Assembly (NCBI GenBank): GCA_016283275.1
Contig: JAEEMP010000118.1
Location: forward strand, 1 to 39,061
Origin: Lachnospiraceae bacterium
GTDB taxonomy: Bacteria; Bacillota; Clostridia; Lachnospirales; Lachnospiraceae
DNA length: 39,061 nt
Direction: 5' to 3'
Positions within the stretch are counted from its first letter, which is position 1. Each line of letters starts with the position of its first letter. Both the position numbers and the translations under genes were made by a program. The notes beneath the pieces are model-generated. The model was not told where the DNA came from. It worked only from the letters and a program-made list of their open reading frames with translations, and did no database searches. Below, piece by piece: positions 7,720 to 15,430 of this stretch.

Positions 7720-10107
7720 TTAAAGCCATTCATCCCAGAATTTTTCGACTATACCCGGGAGGGTTTTTAAATCTGCCACTCTGTATCCTTCCCATTCTCT
7801 CGGAAAAAGTCTCCGGTAACCGCTCTCCAAAAATCTTTCGTCAAGAAGTGTCACTATTCCGATATCATCTTCCGTTCTTATCACCCTGCCGGCTGCCTGA
7901 AGCACTTTGTTCATCCCGGGGAATCTGTAGGCATAATCGTAACCGTTTTCATCGCGTGAATCGAAGAAGTTCTTTATGATATCCTGCTCAAGGCATACCT
8001 GCGGGATACCGGTTCCCACTATCAAAGCACCTATCAAAGCATCATTTTTAAGATCGATACCTTCGGCAAATATACCTCCGAGCACGCAGAATCCCATAAG
8101 AGTGCTCTCACTTCGCTTTTCCATGAAAAGATTCAGAAAATCTTCGCGTTCCTGTTCCTTCATGTTAAAACTCTGAAGCATAACATCCTTATCGAGATCA
8201 AAGGAAAAATCCGCTTCGTAAGCTTCATAAACTTTGGTCATAAAACTGTAAGACGGGAAGAATACCATATAATTTCCGTGGCGCTTTGAAACGGTCTCAT
8301 GTATGTGATGCGCGATCTTTTTGTATTCATCGTCATTACGTCTTGTATATTTGCTCGTTACGTCATTTGCGATAAGTACAGCCCGCTTATCCGGATTAAA
8401 AACGGATCTTGCATATACTTCGTAGTCATCCGCCTCTCCCGCAAGAAGCTCCTTATAATACTGTATCGGTAAAAGCGTGGCCGAGAAAAGTATCGAACTC
8501 ACGGCAGACTCCATACACTCTTTAAGATTGACCCTCGGATTTACGCAGAATAACCTTAAATAAAACTCTCCGTCCCCGTAAAAAGAACAATAGATCGTGT
8601 AATTATCGTCCACCCTTTCGTATATATCCAGGAAATCGAATATCTCAAAATAATATTCAAGCAGCTGTTCCTTGACTTCTTCCGAAAGCTTAATATGCTT
8701 TTCCCTGCCTTTTTCAGCCGTTTTCTCCTTGTCCTGCAAGACCTTTTCCATTGCGGAATAAAGCCTTAACAAAGACTTTGTGAAGTCACCTATATCAGGA
8801 TCGAACGTAACACTCTCACATTCACGCTTAAGCTTTAAGAGATGGCTGTTTACGGTGTTTGCCCGCTTTGATATTTCGGGAGCATCATCCTTGGAAAGTC
8901 TTTTTATCTCAAGGAACATCTCTTTTTTCAGTTCTGCGGAATACATCTCTCTTGCACGGTCCACAAGGTTATGAGCCTCGTCGATTAAAAATATGTACTC
9001 TTTTTCTTTTCCGTCCGAGAAAAATCTCTTTAGCTTTGCCCTCGGGTCAAAAGCGTAATTGTAATCTCCTATGATAAAATCGCAGAATACCGATGCATCC
9101 AGTCCCATCTCAAACGGGCATACTTTATGCTTTTCGGCATATTTAAGTATCACTTCTCTCGTATATGAATCTTCCGAAGTGAGCATATCAAAAACAGCAT
9201 CGTTGACCCTGTCAAAATGTCCCCTGGCATAAGGGCACTTATCGGGATTGCACTGTTTTTCTTCGGTCATGCAGATCTTTTCTTTTGCGGTAAGCAGGAT
9301 ACCTTTGATCTTAAGCCCTTCTTTTCTAAGGATATCCAAAGAATCCGCCGCCACTGTGCGGGTTATGGTCTTGGCGGTAAGATAAAAGATCTTCTTTGCC
9401 TTATCACGCCCTAATGCACAGACCGAAGGATATACGGTCGAGATCGTTTTCCCTACTCCCGTAGGGGCTTCAATAAACAGCTTCTTTGAATGACAGATCG
9501 TGTAATAGACCTGTTTAACGAGTTCTTCCTGACCGTCACGATATTCAAAGGGAAAAGGAAGTCCGTTTATGCTTTCGTTTCGGGTCAGCCTGTGTTCTTC
9601 CGAAAATTTTGCCCACTTTTCATAAGCTGAACAGACTTCGTTTACAAAAATTTCAAGTTCTGACAGCTTACACTCTTCGTTAAAATATTTTATTTCTTCG
9701 GTCTCTATGTTGCAGTAAGTGATCCTTACCTTTATATCCTCAATGCCGTTTTGTGCACCGTAAATATAGGCATAAAATTTGGCCTGGGCAAGGTGCAAAG
9801 GTTTTGCCTCTTTATATTTCATAACATCGGCATAGGTGGACTTGATCTCATCGATCGTAACTCCCGACTCATTTTCGATAATGCCGTCGGCGCGCCCTTC
9901 AACGGTAATATCCACATCTTTTCCGTGAAAAACAAAAGCAAGCGGTACTTCCGCGCGGTAATCAGCACCCATCCGTTTCTGTATCATACGATGAATGCGA
10001 CCGCCTTCCTGCATCGCCTGCTCCGAAAAGCTTCCTATTCTGTTGTCGATATCTCCGGAGCGGAGTATAAACTCCACCAGACTCCTTACCGATATTTTCG
10101 CTTCCAC
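7720..10107 (-). CDS. XPD/DinG-type helicase fused to an N-terminal Cas4/RecB-like nuclease
   Basis: The protein has 795 residues. Residues 1-165 look like a PD-(D/E)XK nuclease: GRADGI (D74), TIDEIKST (D86, E87, K89) and AQAKFYAYIYG (about 107-117). A superfamily 2 helicase follows, with Walker A APTGVGKT (214-221) and DEAH at 376-379. Four cysteines (279, 286, 291, 330) are arranged like the iron-sulfur cluster of XPD and DinG. The C-terminal motifs include LFSATLLPIQYY and QAAGRVIRTEDD. It probably unwinds 5'-tailed or branched DNA and may also cut it, in repair or replication restart. The start is GTG, with AGGG 4-7 bases upstream. It follows the HPr-like gene by 33 bases and is probably co-transcribed with it. 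Confidence 0.87.
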   Translation of the reverse strand: MEAKISVRSLVEFILRSGDIDNRIGSFSEQAMQEGGRIHRMIQKRMGADYRAEVPLAFVFHGKDVDITVEGRADGIIENESGVTIDEIKSTYADVMKYKEAKPLHLAQAKFYAYIYGAQNGIEDIKVRITYCNIETEEIKYFNEECKLSELEIFVNEVCSAYEKWAKFSEEHRLTRNESINGLPFPFEYRDGQEELVKQVYYTICHSKKLFIEAPTGVGKTISTVYPSVCALGRDKAKKIFYLTAKTITRTVAADSLDILRKEGLKIKGILLTAKEKICMTEEKQCNPDKCPYARGHFDRVNDAVFDMLTSEDSYTREVILKYAEKHKVCPFEMGLDASVFCDFIIGDYNYAFDPRAKLKRFFSDGKEKEYIFLIDEAHNLVDRAREMYSAELKKEMFLEIKRLSKDDAPEISKRANTVNSHLLKLKRECESVTFDPDIGDFTKSLLRLYSAMEKVLQDKEKTAEKGREKHIKLSEEVKEQLLEYYFEIFDFLDIYERVDDNYTIYCSFYGDGEFYLRLFCVNPRVNLKECMESAVSSILFSATLLPIQYYKELLAGEADDYEVYARSVFNPDKRAVLIANDVTSKYTRRNDDEYKKIAHHIHETVSKRHGNYMVFFPSYSFMTKVYEAYEADFSFDLDKDVMLQSFNMKEQEREDFLNLFMEKRSESTLMGFCVLGGIFAEGIDLKNDALIGALIVGTGIPQVCLEQDIIKNFFDSRDENGYDYAYRFPGMNKVLQAAGRVIRTEDDIGIVTLLDERFLESGYRRLFPREWEGYRVADLKTLPGIVEKFWDEWL

Positions 10108-10140
10108 ATCTACCCTGCCGTCAGTCAGCGCGAAGGCTTA

Positions 10141-10368
10141 CTAACAAGCCTGCGCGTGATCCCGTATAAACCCTTCAAGTTCAGGGTTATATCCGTCATA
10201 CGTGATCGTAAGAGGGCGTGACATGTCGAGTCCCAATACTCCAACGATCGACTTTGCATCTACATAATACCTGTTGTACGATGCCACATCAATATCAAAA
10301 TCGCATTTTGAAGTGATCCTTACGAACTCCTTAACCATGGAAGGAGTTAAAACAATACTTTTCTGCAT
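10141..10368 (-). CDS. HPr-like protein lacking the phospho-histidine
   Basis: The protein has 75 residues, slightly shorter than HPr (85-88). The second half YYVDAKSIVGVLGLDMS aligns with the HPr segment around regulatory Ser46 (here Ser40, in AKSI). The first loop reads TPSMVKEFVRI, where HPr has GxHARPA, so the PTS-phosphorylated His15 is absent. It therefore cannot carry phosphate in sugar transport. It could act as a Ser-phosphorylated regulator, as Crh does with CcpA in Bacillus; that is inference. GGAGGT lies 6 bases before the ATG. A cre-like palindrome sits within its promoter. Confidence 0.8.
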   Translation of the reverse strand: MQKSIVLTPSMVKEFVRITSKCDFDIDVASYNRYYVDAKSIVGVLGLDMSRPLTITYDGYNPELEGFIRDHAQAC

Positions 10369-10418
10369 AATATTACCTCCGCATTAAGTCCTGTATTTCT
10401 TCTTCCCCTTAACATGAT

Positions 10419-10446
10419 ATTATATGCGGGAAAACGTTTTCAACAA
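10419..10446 (-). promoter_or_regulatory. Promoter of the HPr-like gene
   Basis: On the minus strand TTGTTG (10446-10441) and TATAAT (10424-10419) are separated by 16 bases. They lie about 50 bases before the ATG at 10368. The space between the two elements is almost filled by the cre-like palindrome. Confidence 0.5.
10429..10442. promoter_or_regulatory. cre-like operator (CcpA/LacI-family site)
   Basis: GGAAAACGTTTTCA matches the catabolite-responsive element consensus TGWAANCGNTNWCA at 13 of 14 positions and is centred on CG. It sits between the -35 and -10 of the HPr-like gene, where binding would repress transcription. Other LacI/GalR proteins bind similar palindromes, so CcpA is the likely but not the only candidate. 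Confidence 0.6.
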
Positions 10447-10479
10447 ATAGAAAAATTGCCAAATTTTCTCCGATTTTTC

Positions 10480-10509
10480 TTGCATATTCTGTCGAAATGT
10501 TGTTAAATT
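10480..10509 (+). promoter_or_regulatory. Candidate asnA promoter
   Basis: TTGCAT (10480-10485) and TAAATT (10504-10509) are 18 bases apart and would give a leader of about 45 bases. A second candidate, TTGGAC (10517-10522) and TATATT (10541-10546), has an 18-base spacer. It would start transcription at the ribosome binding site itself, so the upstream pair is preferred. Confidence 0.35.
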
Positions 10510-10562
10510 ATTCTGTTTGGACAACTACATATTGTGCAGTTATATTATATGAGGTAATTATT

Positions 10563-11573
10563 ATGGAAAAAACCAAAATTCCGGCAGGCTATGTGCCCGC
10601 TCTAAACCTTCATGACACGCAGATCGCGATCAAGACCGTCAAAGATTCTTTCCAGACTCTTCTTGCCGAAAGACTTAATCTCTTACGTGTGTCAGCTCCG
10701 TTGTTTGTGGATCCCGCACAGGGTCTTAACGACAACTTAAACGGTTATGAGCGTCCCGTAACCTTCGGGATCAAAGAACAAAACGAATACAATGCGGAAA
10801 TAGTTCATTCCCTTGCAAAATGGAAACGCTATGCCTTAAAGAAATACGGTTTCTCCGTAGGCGAAGGTCTCTATACCGATATGAACGCCATCCGCCGCGA
10901 TGAAGATACCGACAACACTCATTCGATCTTTGTGGATCAGTGGGACTGGGAAAAGATAATCACCAAAGAAGACAGAAATCTTGATACCTTAAAGAAGGTC
11001 GTGACCGACGTATACAAGGTCCTTCGCAAGACCGAGAAATATCTTGCGATCCAGTACGATTACATTGAAGAGATCCTTCCTCACGACATTTTCTTTATCA
11101 CAAGTTCGGAACTTCTTGAGATGTTCCCGGAATATACGGCCAAAGAACGCGAGTACTATATCACAAAAGCAAAAGGTGCCGTATGTATCATGCAGATAGG
11201 CGACAAGCTTGAAAACGGCGAGCCTCACGACGGTCGTGCTCCCGACTATGACGACTGGGAATTAAACGCAGATATTCTGGTATACTATCCCGTCCTTGAT
11301 ATGGCTCTTGAGCTTTCATCAATGGGTATAAGAGTCGATGAAAACTCCTTAATGACCCAGCTTGAAAAGGCAGGCTGCCCCGAAAGAGCAAAACTTCCTT
11401 TCCAGAAGGCGATACTCGACAAAGAACTGCCTTACACGATCGGCGGCGGTATCGGACAGTCACGTATCTGTATGTTCTTCTTAAGAAAAGCGCACATCGG
11501 TGAAGTACAGTGTTCACTCTGGCCTGAAGAAACGGTCAAAACACTTAACGAACACAATATACCTTTACTCTAA
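10563..11573 (+). CDS. asnA: Aspartate--ammonia ligase (AsnA-type asparagine synthetase)
   Basis: The protein has 336 residues from the ATG at 10563, close to the usual AsnA length of about 330. It makes asparagine from aspartate, ammonia and ATP through an aspartyl-AMP intermediate in the cytoplasm. The fold is related to class II aminoacyl-tRNA synthetases. Typical segments are APLFVDPAQGLNDNLNGYER, GLYTDMNAIRRDE, FVDQWDWEKII and the C-terminal TIGGGIGQSRICMFFL. The frame is open further upstream, but those 22 residues are hydrophobic and unlike AsnA. GAGGT 8 bases before the second ATG decides the start. The gene is monocistronic and ends in a shared terminator. Confidence 0.95.
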   Translation: MEKTKIPAGYVPALNLHDTQIAIKTVKDSFQTLLAERLNLLRVSAPLFVDPAQGLNDNLNGYERPVTFGIKEQNEYNAEIVHSLAKWKRYALKKYGFSVGEGLYTDMNAIRRDEDTDNTHSIFVDQWDWEKIITKEDRNLDTLKKVVTDVYKVLRKTEKYLAIQYDYIEEILPHDIFFITSSELLEMFPEYTAKEREYYITKAKGAVCIMQIGDKLENGEPHDGRAPDYDDWELNADILVYYPVLDMALELSSMGIRVDENSLMTQLEKAGCPERAKLPFQKAILDKELPYTIGGGIGQSRICMFFLRKAHIGEVQCSLWPEETVKTLNEHNIPLL

Positions 11574-11580
11574 GAAATTT

Positions 11581-11610
11581 AAAACCGGCAGCCTCTATGC
11601 TGCCGGTTTT
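11581..11610 (+). terminator. Bidirectional terminator shared by asnA and the HAD fusion gene
   Basis: AAAACCGGCAGC (11581-11592) and GCTGCCGGTTTT (11599-11610) form a perfect 12-bp stem with a 6-base loop. T-rich tails exist on both strands. The stop codon of the minus-strand fusion gene (11597-11595) lies in the loop, so its last codons form one arm. Confidence 0.9.
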
Positions 11611-13223
11611 GTTATCTCATCCGCTTTTTTCCTGTTCTTTCCGTTTATCACCAAAAGCAATGTAAGCCCGAGAGCGATACATATCGCAACCGGAAGTTTT
11701 TCCGCAAGGATACCGGAAATCTGAACAGAATGCTCAACCGTATATATACACATCGAAGAAAGCACGAATACGAGTGCACTTAACACAAATCTGTCGGTAA
11801 GCTCGTAAATATACATTGCGATACCGATCGTAAATGTAAGCACAAGGCCTTTTCCGCCTGAAGAGTTCATAAATCCGAATAATAGCGCCGTAAGCACAAG
11901 CGGCATCATGCGGAAATTCTTTTTTGCCCTGTAATAACAAAGACCTATAAAGATCGCAGCCTGAGACAGCGGCACCAGTATTCCTTCAAGCAATATCCCC
12001 AAAACAAACGGCGGATCGTACAAAGCAAGATCGGGCACGACCGCATCCTGTGCCGTATTTGCCGCATCGGCCGCTGTCTGCACAAGATCAGGGTTATTTG
12101 CATACATTTCGGCAGTCATGTTATCAAGCATTATCATACCTGAGGATATCCCGACCGCAAGAAGTATTGCAGAAAGACCCAAAATAACAACGTCCGCCTT
12201 ATTGAACGAAGGTTTCACTCTTTCCTTCGACGCCTTTATAACGGACTTAAAATCTCTTATTAGCAATACACCCACAAGCACAATGCCAAGCTGATAGAAT
12301 ACATAATCAAGTCCCACAGGAAGCGGTCCGGAATCGGGTCCTTTTATAAGCTGGACTATCATATAAAGCAGGAAATACACTGCTGCCTTTCCTATCCAGT
12401 ACATAAGAGCGGGACCTACAAAAGCCCACATTCTCGCAAACGACTGTCTGCCAGCTTCCTTGCTTGCAGCCTTCCAGTCCTTAGGCTCCGACGTTTCGCT
12501 CTTTTCGCCGTTTGCTCCGGATTCGGGAACCGGTCTTTGGGCAAAAGAAGCATTTCCCATGCCCATCATGGGTATGAGTGTACCCCGAAGTCCCGAAACG
12601 GTATTGACTATCCTGTCCGCGCCCGCTTCCTCAAGTTCTTCCACCGAACCGTATCCGTACGATACTCCGATATTCATGACTCCGAGATTAAGTGCGGCCT
12701 CTATATCGTATTTGCGGTCGCCTATCATTACGACTTCATCGTATTCGGGTTCACCTTCGGGAAACATCTGTCTTAAGACTTCGTTTAAGATATCTTCCTT
12801 TTTGTCCCTTGAACCGTCAAGTTCCGAGCCAACCACGATATCAAAGTAATCACGGATCTCAAAGTGCTTTAAGATGTCTTCCACAAATACCGTGGGCTTG
12901 CTCGATGCTATCGCAACGGTCCTCCCTTTTTTCTTAAGATCGCGAAGAAGTTCGGGAATACCGGGATAGATCTCGTTTTCAAACTTACCGACGGTCGAAA
13001 AACGCTCACGGTAAAATGTTATCGCCTTTTCGGCCTCTTCATCGGTCATATCGTAATATTCCTTAAAACTGTCACGAAGCGGCGGACCTATAAACGGCTC
13101 AAGTTTATCTATATCGGGTTCTTCTATACCCATTTTTGAAAGAGCATATTGTACCGATGTACATATCCCGACTTTCGGATCGCTTAATGTTCCGTCAAGA
13201 TCAAATAAAATATATTGATACAT
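11595..13223 (-). CDS. HAD phosphatase fused to a degenerate CPBP-like membrane domain
   Basis: The protein has 542 residues. Residues 1-215 form a HAD hydrolase of the phosphoglycolate-phosphatase type: FDLDGTLSD (motif I, nucleophile D8, D10), SSKP (107-110) and GDRKYD (168-173). A polar linker (216-262) leads to about eight hydrophobic helices (266-525). Within these, LLEGILVPLSQ (E413) and ALLFGFMN (447-453) match the spacing of CPBP (CAAX-type) intramembrane proteases. The second Glu, the FRG arginine and the HxxxN histidines appear to be lost, so peptidase activity is doubtful. The phosphatase part should be active in the cytoplasm. The start is the ATG before YQYILFDLDG, with GGAG 8 bases upstream. 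Earlier in-frame ATGs lack a ribosome binding site. Confidence 0.8.
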   Translation of the reverse strand: MYQYILFDLDGTLSDPKVGICTSVQYALSKMGIEEPDIDKLEPFIGPPLRDSFKEYYDMTDEEAEKAITFYRERFSTVGKFENEIYPGIPELLRDLKKKGRTVAIASSKPTVFVEDILKHFEIRDYFDIVVGSELDGSRDKKEDILNEVLRQMFPEGEPEYDEVVMIGDRKYDIEAALNLGVMNIGVSYGYGSVEELEEAGADRIVNTVSGLRGTLIPMMGMGNASFAQRPVPESGANGEKSETSEPKDWKAASKEAGRQSFARMWAFVGPALMYWIGKAAVYFLLYMIVQLIKGPDSGPLPVGLDYVFYQLGIVLVGVLLIRDFKSVIKASKERVKPSFNKADVVILGLSAILLAVGISSGMIMLDNMTAEMYANNPDLVQTAADAANTAQDAVVPDLALYDPPFVLGILLEGILVPLSQAAIFIGLCYYRAKKNFRMMPLVLTALLFGFMNSSGGKGLVLTFTIGIAMYIYELTDRFVLSALVFVLSSMCIYTVEHSVQISGILAEKLPVAICIALGLTLLLVINGKNRKKADEITKPAA

Positions 13224-13285
13224 ATTTTTGTCTCCATAAAAAAATATACTTCGATATTCTATCACAAAAGTTTTGTTCATACCAC

Positions 13286-13314
13286 TTGACATGAGCGATT
13301 TCATGCATTACGCT
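13286..13314 (+). promoter_or_regulatory. Promoter of the thiamine operon
   Basis: A perfect TTGACA (13286-13291) and a weaker TACGCT (13309-13314) are separated by 17 bases. They lie just upstream of the TPP riboswitch. Confidence 0.5.
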
Positions 13315-13327
13315 TATTAAAATTTAA

Positions 13328-13415
13328 TAAAGCGCTAGGGGAGCCATTGCTGAGACTGTCTTTTAGACTATACCCTCACTACTTGAACCGGATAATACCG
13401 GCGTAAGGAAGCAAT
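13328..13415 (+). ncRNA. TPP riboswitch (THI element)
   Basis: The hallmark conserved blocks appear in order: CTAGGGGAGCC, GCTGAGA, ACCCTC, ACTTGAACCGGATAATACCG and GCGTAAGGAAGC. The aptamer binds thiamine pyrophosphate. It lies directly upstream of a thiamine transporter and a thiamine pyrophosphokinase, which confirms the assignment. The downstream expression platform is at 13449-13481. Confidence 0.95.
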
Positions 13416-13448
13416 CAAAAAAAGACCGATATGTCGTGTCTTTATGCT

Positions 13449-13481
13449 CCTCCTTTAAGCACTTAAAAGGAGGCTTTTTTT
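13449..13481 (+). terminator. Riboswitch-controlled terminator that also covers the thiT ribosome binding site
   Basis: CCTCCTTTAA (13449-13458) pairs with TTAAAAGGAGG (13463-13473), leaving one bulged A, and is followed by C and seven T residues. The right arm contains AGGAGG, the ribosome binding site of thiT, 8 bases before its ATG. One hairpin can therefore end transcription and hide the ribosome binding site when TPP is bound. Confidence 0.85.
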
Positions 13482-14075
13482 ATGCAAAACAAAAAAACAC
13501 AAATCATGGCGGAAGGCGCCGTAATGCTGGCTCTTGCCACAATCTTAAGTTTCATCAGAGTATTTAAGTTACCCTGGGGCGGATCGATCACTTTGCTTTC
13601 GATGCTTCCCATAACCCTGTTCTCGATAAAAAGAGGCTTAAAGGCAGGTTTCGCAGTTTCTTTTGCATTCTCTCTCATCCAGTTTTTCCAGGGTATCATC
13701 GACGGTCTCTTTGGCTGGGGCTTAACTCCGGTAATGCTCATCGCATGTATCCTGCTTGATTATCTTCTGGCATACAGCATTTTGGGAATCGCCGGTATTT
13801 TCCGTAAGAAAGGATTTCCGGGACAGATCGCAGGAATCGCACTTTCAATCTTTTTACGCTTTATTATGCACTTCTTAAGTGGTATTATTATATGGAAGTC
13901 AGTGGATACACTTTGGGGTAATTTCACACCGGATACCTACTATCTGTACAGCTTACTGTATAACGGAGCATACATGCTTCCCGAACTTATCTTTACGATG
14001 ATCGGTGCAGTAATCCTCTTAAAGGTTCCCCAGACACAAAAACTCCTTCTTGAGAGTACTGACGAGAATAACTGA
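13482..14075 (+). CDS. thiT: ThiT thiamine-specific ECF transporter substrate-binding subunit
   Basis: The protein has 197 residues and about six hydrophobic helices, the normal size of ThiT (about 180-200). It is the membrane S-component that binds thiamine. It needs the shared EcfT-EcfA-EcfA' energising module, which is not encoded in this window. Recognisable segments are LPWGGSITLLSMLPI (about 30-44), KRGLKAG and FGWGLTPVMLIACILLDY (about 76-93), typical of the family. Control by the TPP riboswitch and the adjacent thiN gene, 18 bases downstream, support thiamine as substrate. Confidence 0.93.
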   Translation: MQNKKTQIMAEGAVMLALATILSFIRVFKLPWGGSITLLSMLPITLFSIKRGLKAGFAVSFAFSLIQFFQGIIDGLFGWGLTPVMLIACILLDYLLAYSILGIAGIFRKKGFPGQIAGIALSIFLRFIMHFLSGIIIWKSVDTLWGNFTPDTYYLYSLLYNGAYMLPELIFTMIGAVILLKVPQTQKLLLESTDENN

Positions 14076-14093
14076 TCGGAAACCCGGCTTTTT

Positions 14094-14711
14094 ATGAAAA
14101 CTGCATTAATAGTTTCCGGAGGGGATTTTTCCTCTCCGGACCTTGATCTTAAATATGATATTTTGATTGCCTGTGACAAGGGTTACGGATATGCCAAAAA
14201 TATGAGGCTTACTCCCGATGTTGTCATAGGCGATTTTGATTCTTTTACCGGGATCGTCGATCCCGGTATCAAAGTCTTGAGATATCCCATCGAAAAGGAT
14301 GATACGGACACAATGCTTGCCGTCAAATATGCATTGGGCGAAGGCTGCGACAGGATAGTTATCTGCAGTGCATTGGGCGGACGTATGGATCACACGATCG
14401 CCAATATACAGAGTATGGCCTATGCCGCAACTCACGGTGCGCTTTGTGAGATCATGTCCGAAAACGAATATATGCGTACTTTTACGGGCGGAAAAACAAG
14501 AGTAAAAGAAAGAGACGGCTATTCCATCTCTCTCTTCTCGCTTTCCGACGAATGTAAGGATCTTACGATAGAAGGTGCCAAATACAATCTCAAAAACGCT
14601 ACACTTACAAATATATTCCCCTTAGGATACGGAAATTCCCGCGAACACGATTATGTGACCATATCCATGTCCTCGGGAATCTTATTGATAGTTGAATCCG
14701 TTATTTCGTAA
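14094..14711 (+). CDS. thiN: Thiamine pyrophosphokinase
   Basis: The protein has 205 residues, normal for the family. It transfers pyrophosphate from ATP to imported thiamine to make the active cofactor TPP. Diagnostic motifs are VIGDFDSF (about 45-52), EKDDTDTMLAVKYAL (about 67-81), ALGGRMDHTIANI (about 98-110) and a C-terminal beta domain ending NSREHDYVTISMSSGILLI. Together with thiT it forms a salvage operon whose product switches it off through the riboswitch. Its stop codon touches the stop codon of the convergent gatD gene (TAATTA at 14709-14714), with no terminator between them. Confidence 0.95.
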   Translation: MKTALIVSGGDFSSPDLDLKYDILIACDKGYGYAKNMRLTPDVVIGDFDSFTGIVDPGIKVLRYPIEKDDTDTMLAVKYALGEGCDRIVICSALGGRMDHTIANIQSMAYAATHGALCEIMSENEYMRTFTGGKTRVKERDGYSISLFSLSDECKDLTIEGAKYNLKNATLTNIFPLGYGNSREHDYVTISMSSGILLIVESVIS

Positions 14712-15422
14712 TTAATATGTAAGACCTCTTGTCGGCTGCATAAATTCTTCCAAACGGTGTGTATATACATCCATTGCAGCCTCCTCATAGGCGACCGTCG
14801 CACCCTTTACTCCCATGAGTTCAAGGATAAACTTCGTAAAAGGCGGATTTAAGATAAGAAGCGGACCTATTATATAGGTTCCGAAAAAGTTTTTCTTAAG
14901 GATCCCTTCGCTCTTGGTGCCGGGATTTAATCCGTCACCTCTCACCGTTTCGAACAAGCCGTCAAACTCACCGTATGAGTGAGTGAACTGGCTCTTAAAC
15001 CCTACGATATCTATATCCTTAAACTTTCCCACATAAAGCGAATTATATCTTTCAAGCATCTTTCTGACCGCATGCGTTTTGAATATTCCCATGCATTCGA
15101 TCTTAGTGCCGTCCTCACACTCTATGTATTCGCCGAAGAGTTCAAGCGCATTGCCCGTTATAAGGAAAAGCTGACCCGCATCGATAAGGCTTTCTATGCG
15201 TTCTTTGTACGGCGAAAGCGCCTTAAGCACAAGTTCCTGCGATCTCTCTGTCATAGTGCCCATATAGATCAAAGAAACATCATCATGTTCGGCAAAATAC
15301 GGAACCGACTTAAGCGAGGTATCAATGATCTCAATATCGCCGGCCGAACGCTTCAAATATTCAATATTCATAAGGTCCCCGTAAAGATTACATACTTCCG
15401 GGTACAAAACTTCAACTTTCAT
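14712..15422 (-). CDS. gatD: GatD-like subunit of lipid II amidation complex, catalytic residues apparently lost
   Basis: The protein has 236 residues, normal for GatD. It aligns by eye with the glutaminase subunit of the MurT/GatD lipid II isoglutaminyl synthase (CNLYGDLMNIEYLKR, FLITGNALELFGEYI, FFGTYIIGPLL). The nucleophile position, in a conserved [L/I]CGG segment, reads ITGN here (Thr89). The histidine segment (GFENH in other GatD proteins) reads GFKSQFTHSYGE. The glutamine-hydrolysing Cys and His therefore seem to be missing. The pairing with murT (8-base gap) supports a shared complex in cell-wall precursor modification, but the ammonia source is unclear. AGGCGG precedes the ATG. Confidence 0.75.
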   Translation of the reverse strand: MKVEVLYPEVCNLYGDLMNIEYLKRSAGDIEIIDTSLKSVPYFAEHDDVSLIYMGTMTERSQELVLKALSPYKERIESLIDAGQLFLITGNALELFGEYIECEDGTKIECMGIFKTHAVRKMLERYNSLYVGKFKDIDIVGFKSQFTHSYGEFDGLFETVRGDGLNPGTKSEGILKKNFFGTYIIGPLLILNPPFTKFILELMGVKGATVAYEEAAMDVYTHRLEEFMQPTRGLTY

Positions 15423-15430
15423 ACTGCCGC

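Noticed and set aside
10497-10562. Longer N-terminus for AsnA
   Set aside because: The 22 extra residues are not part of the AsnA fold and overlap the promoter region. The ATG at 10563 has a good ribosome binding site.
13224-13304. Longer N-terminus for the HAD fusion protein
   Set aside because: The HAD motif normally starts a few residues from the N-terminus, and GGAG precedes the ATG at 13223.
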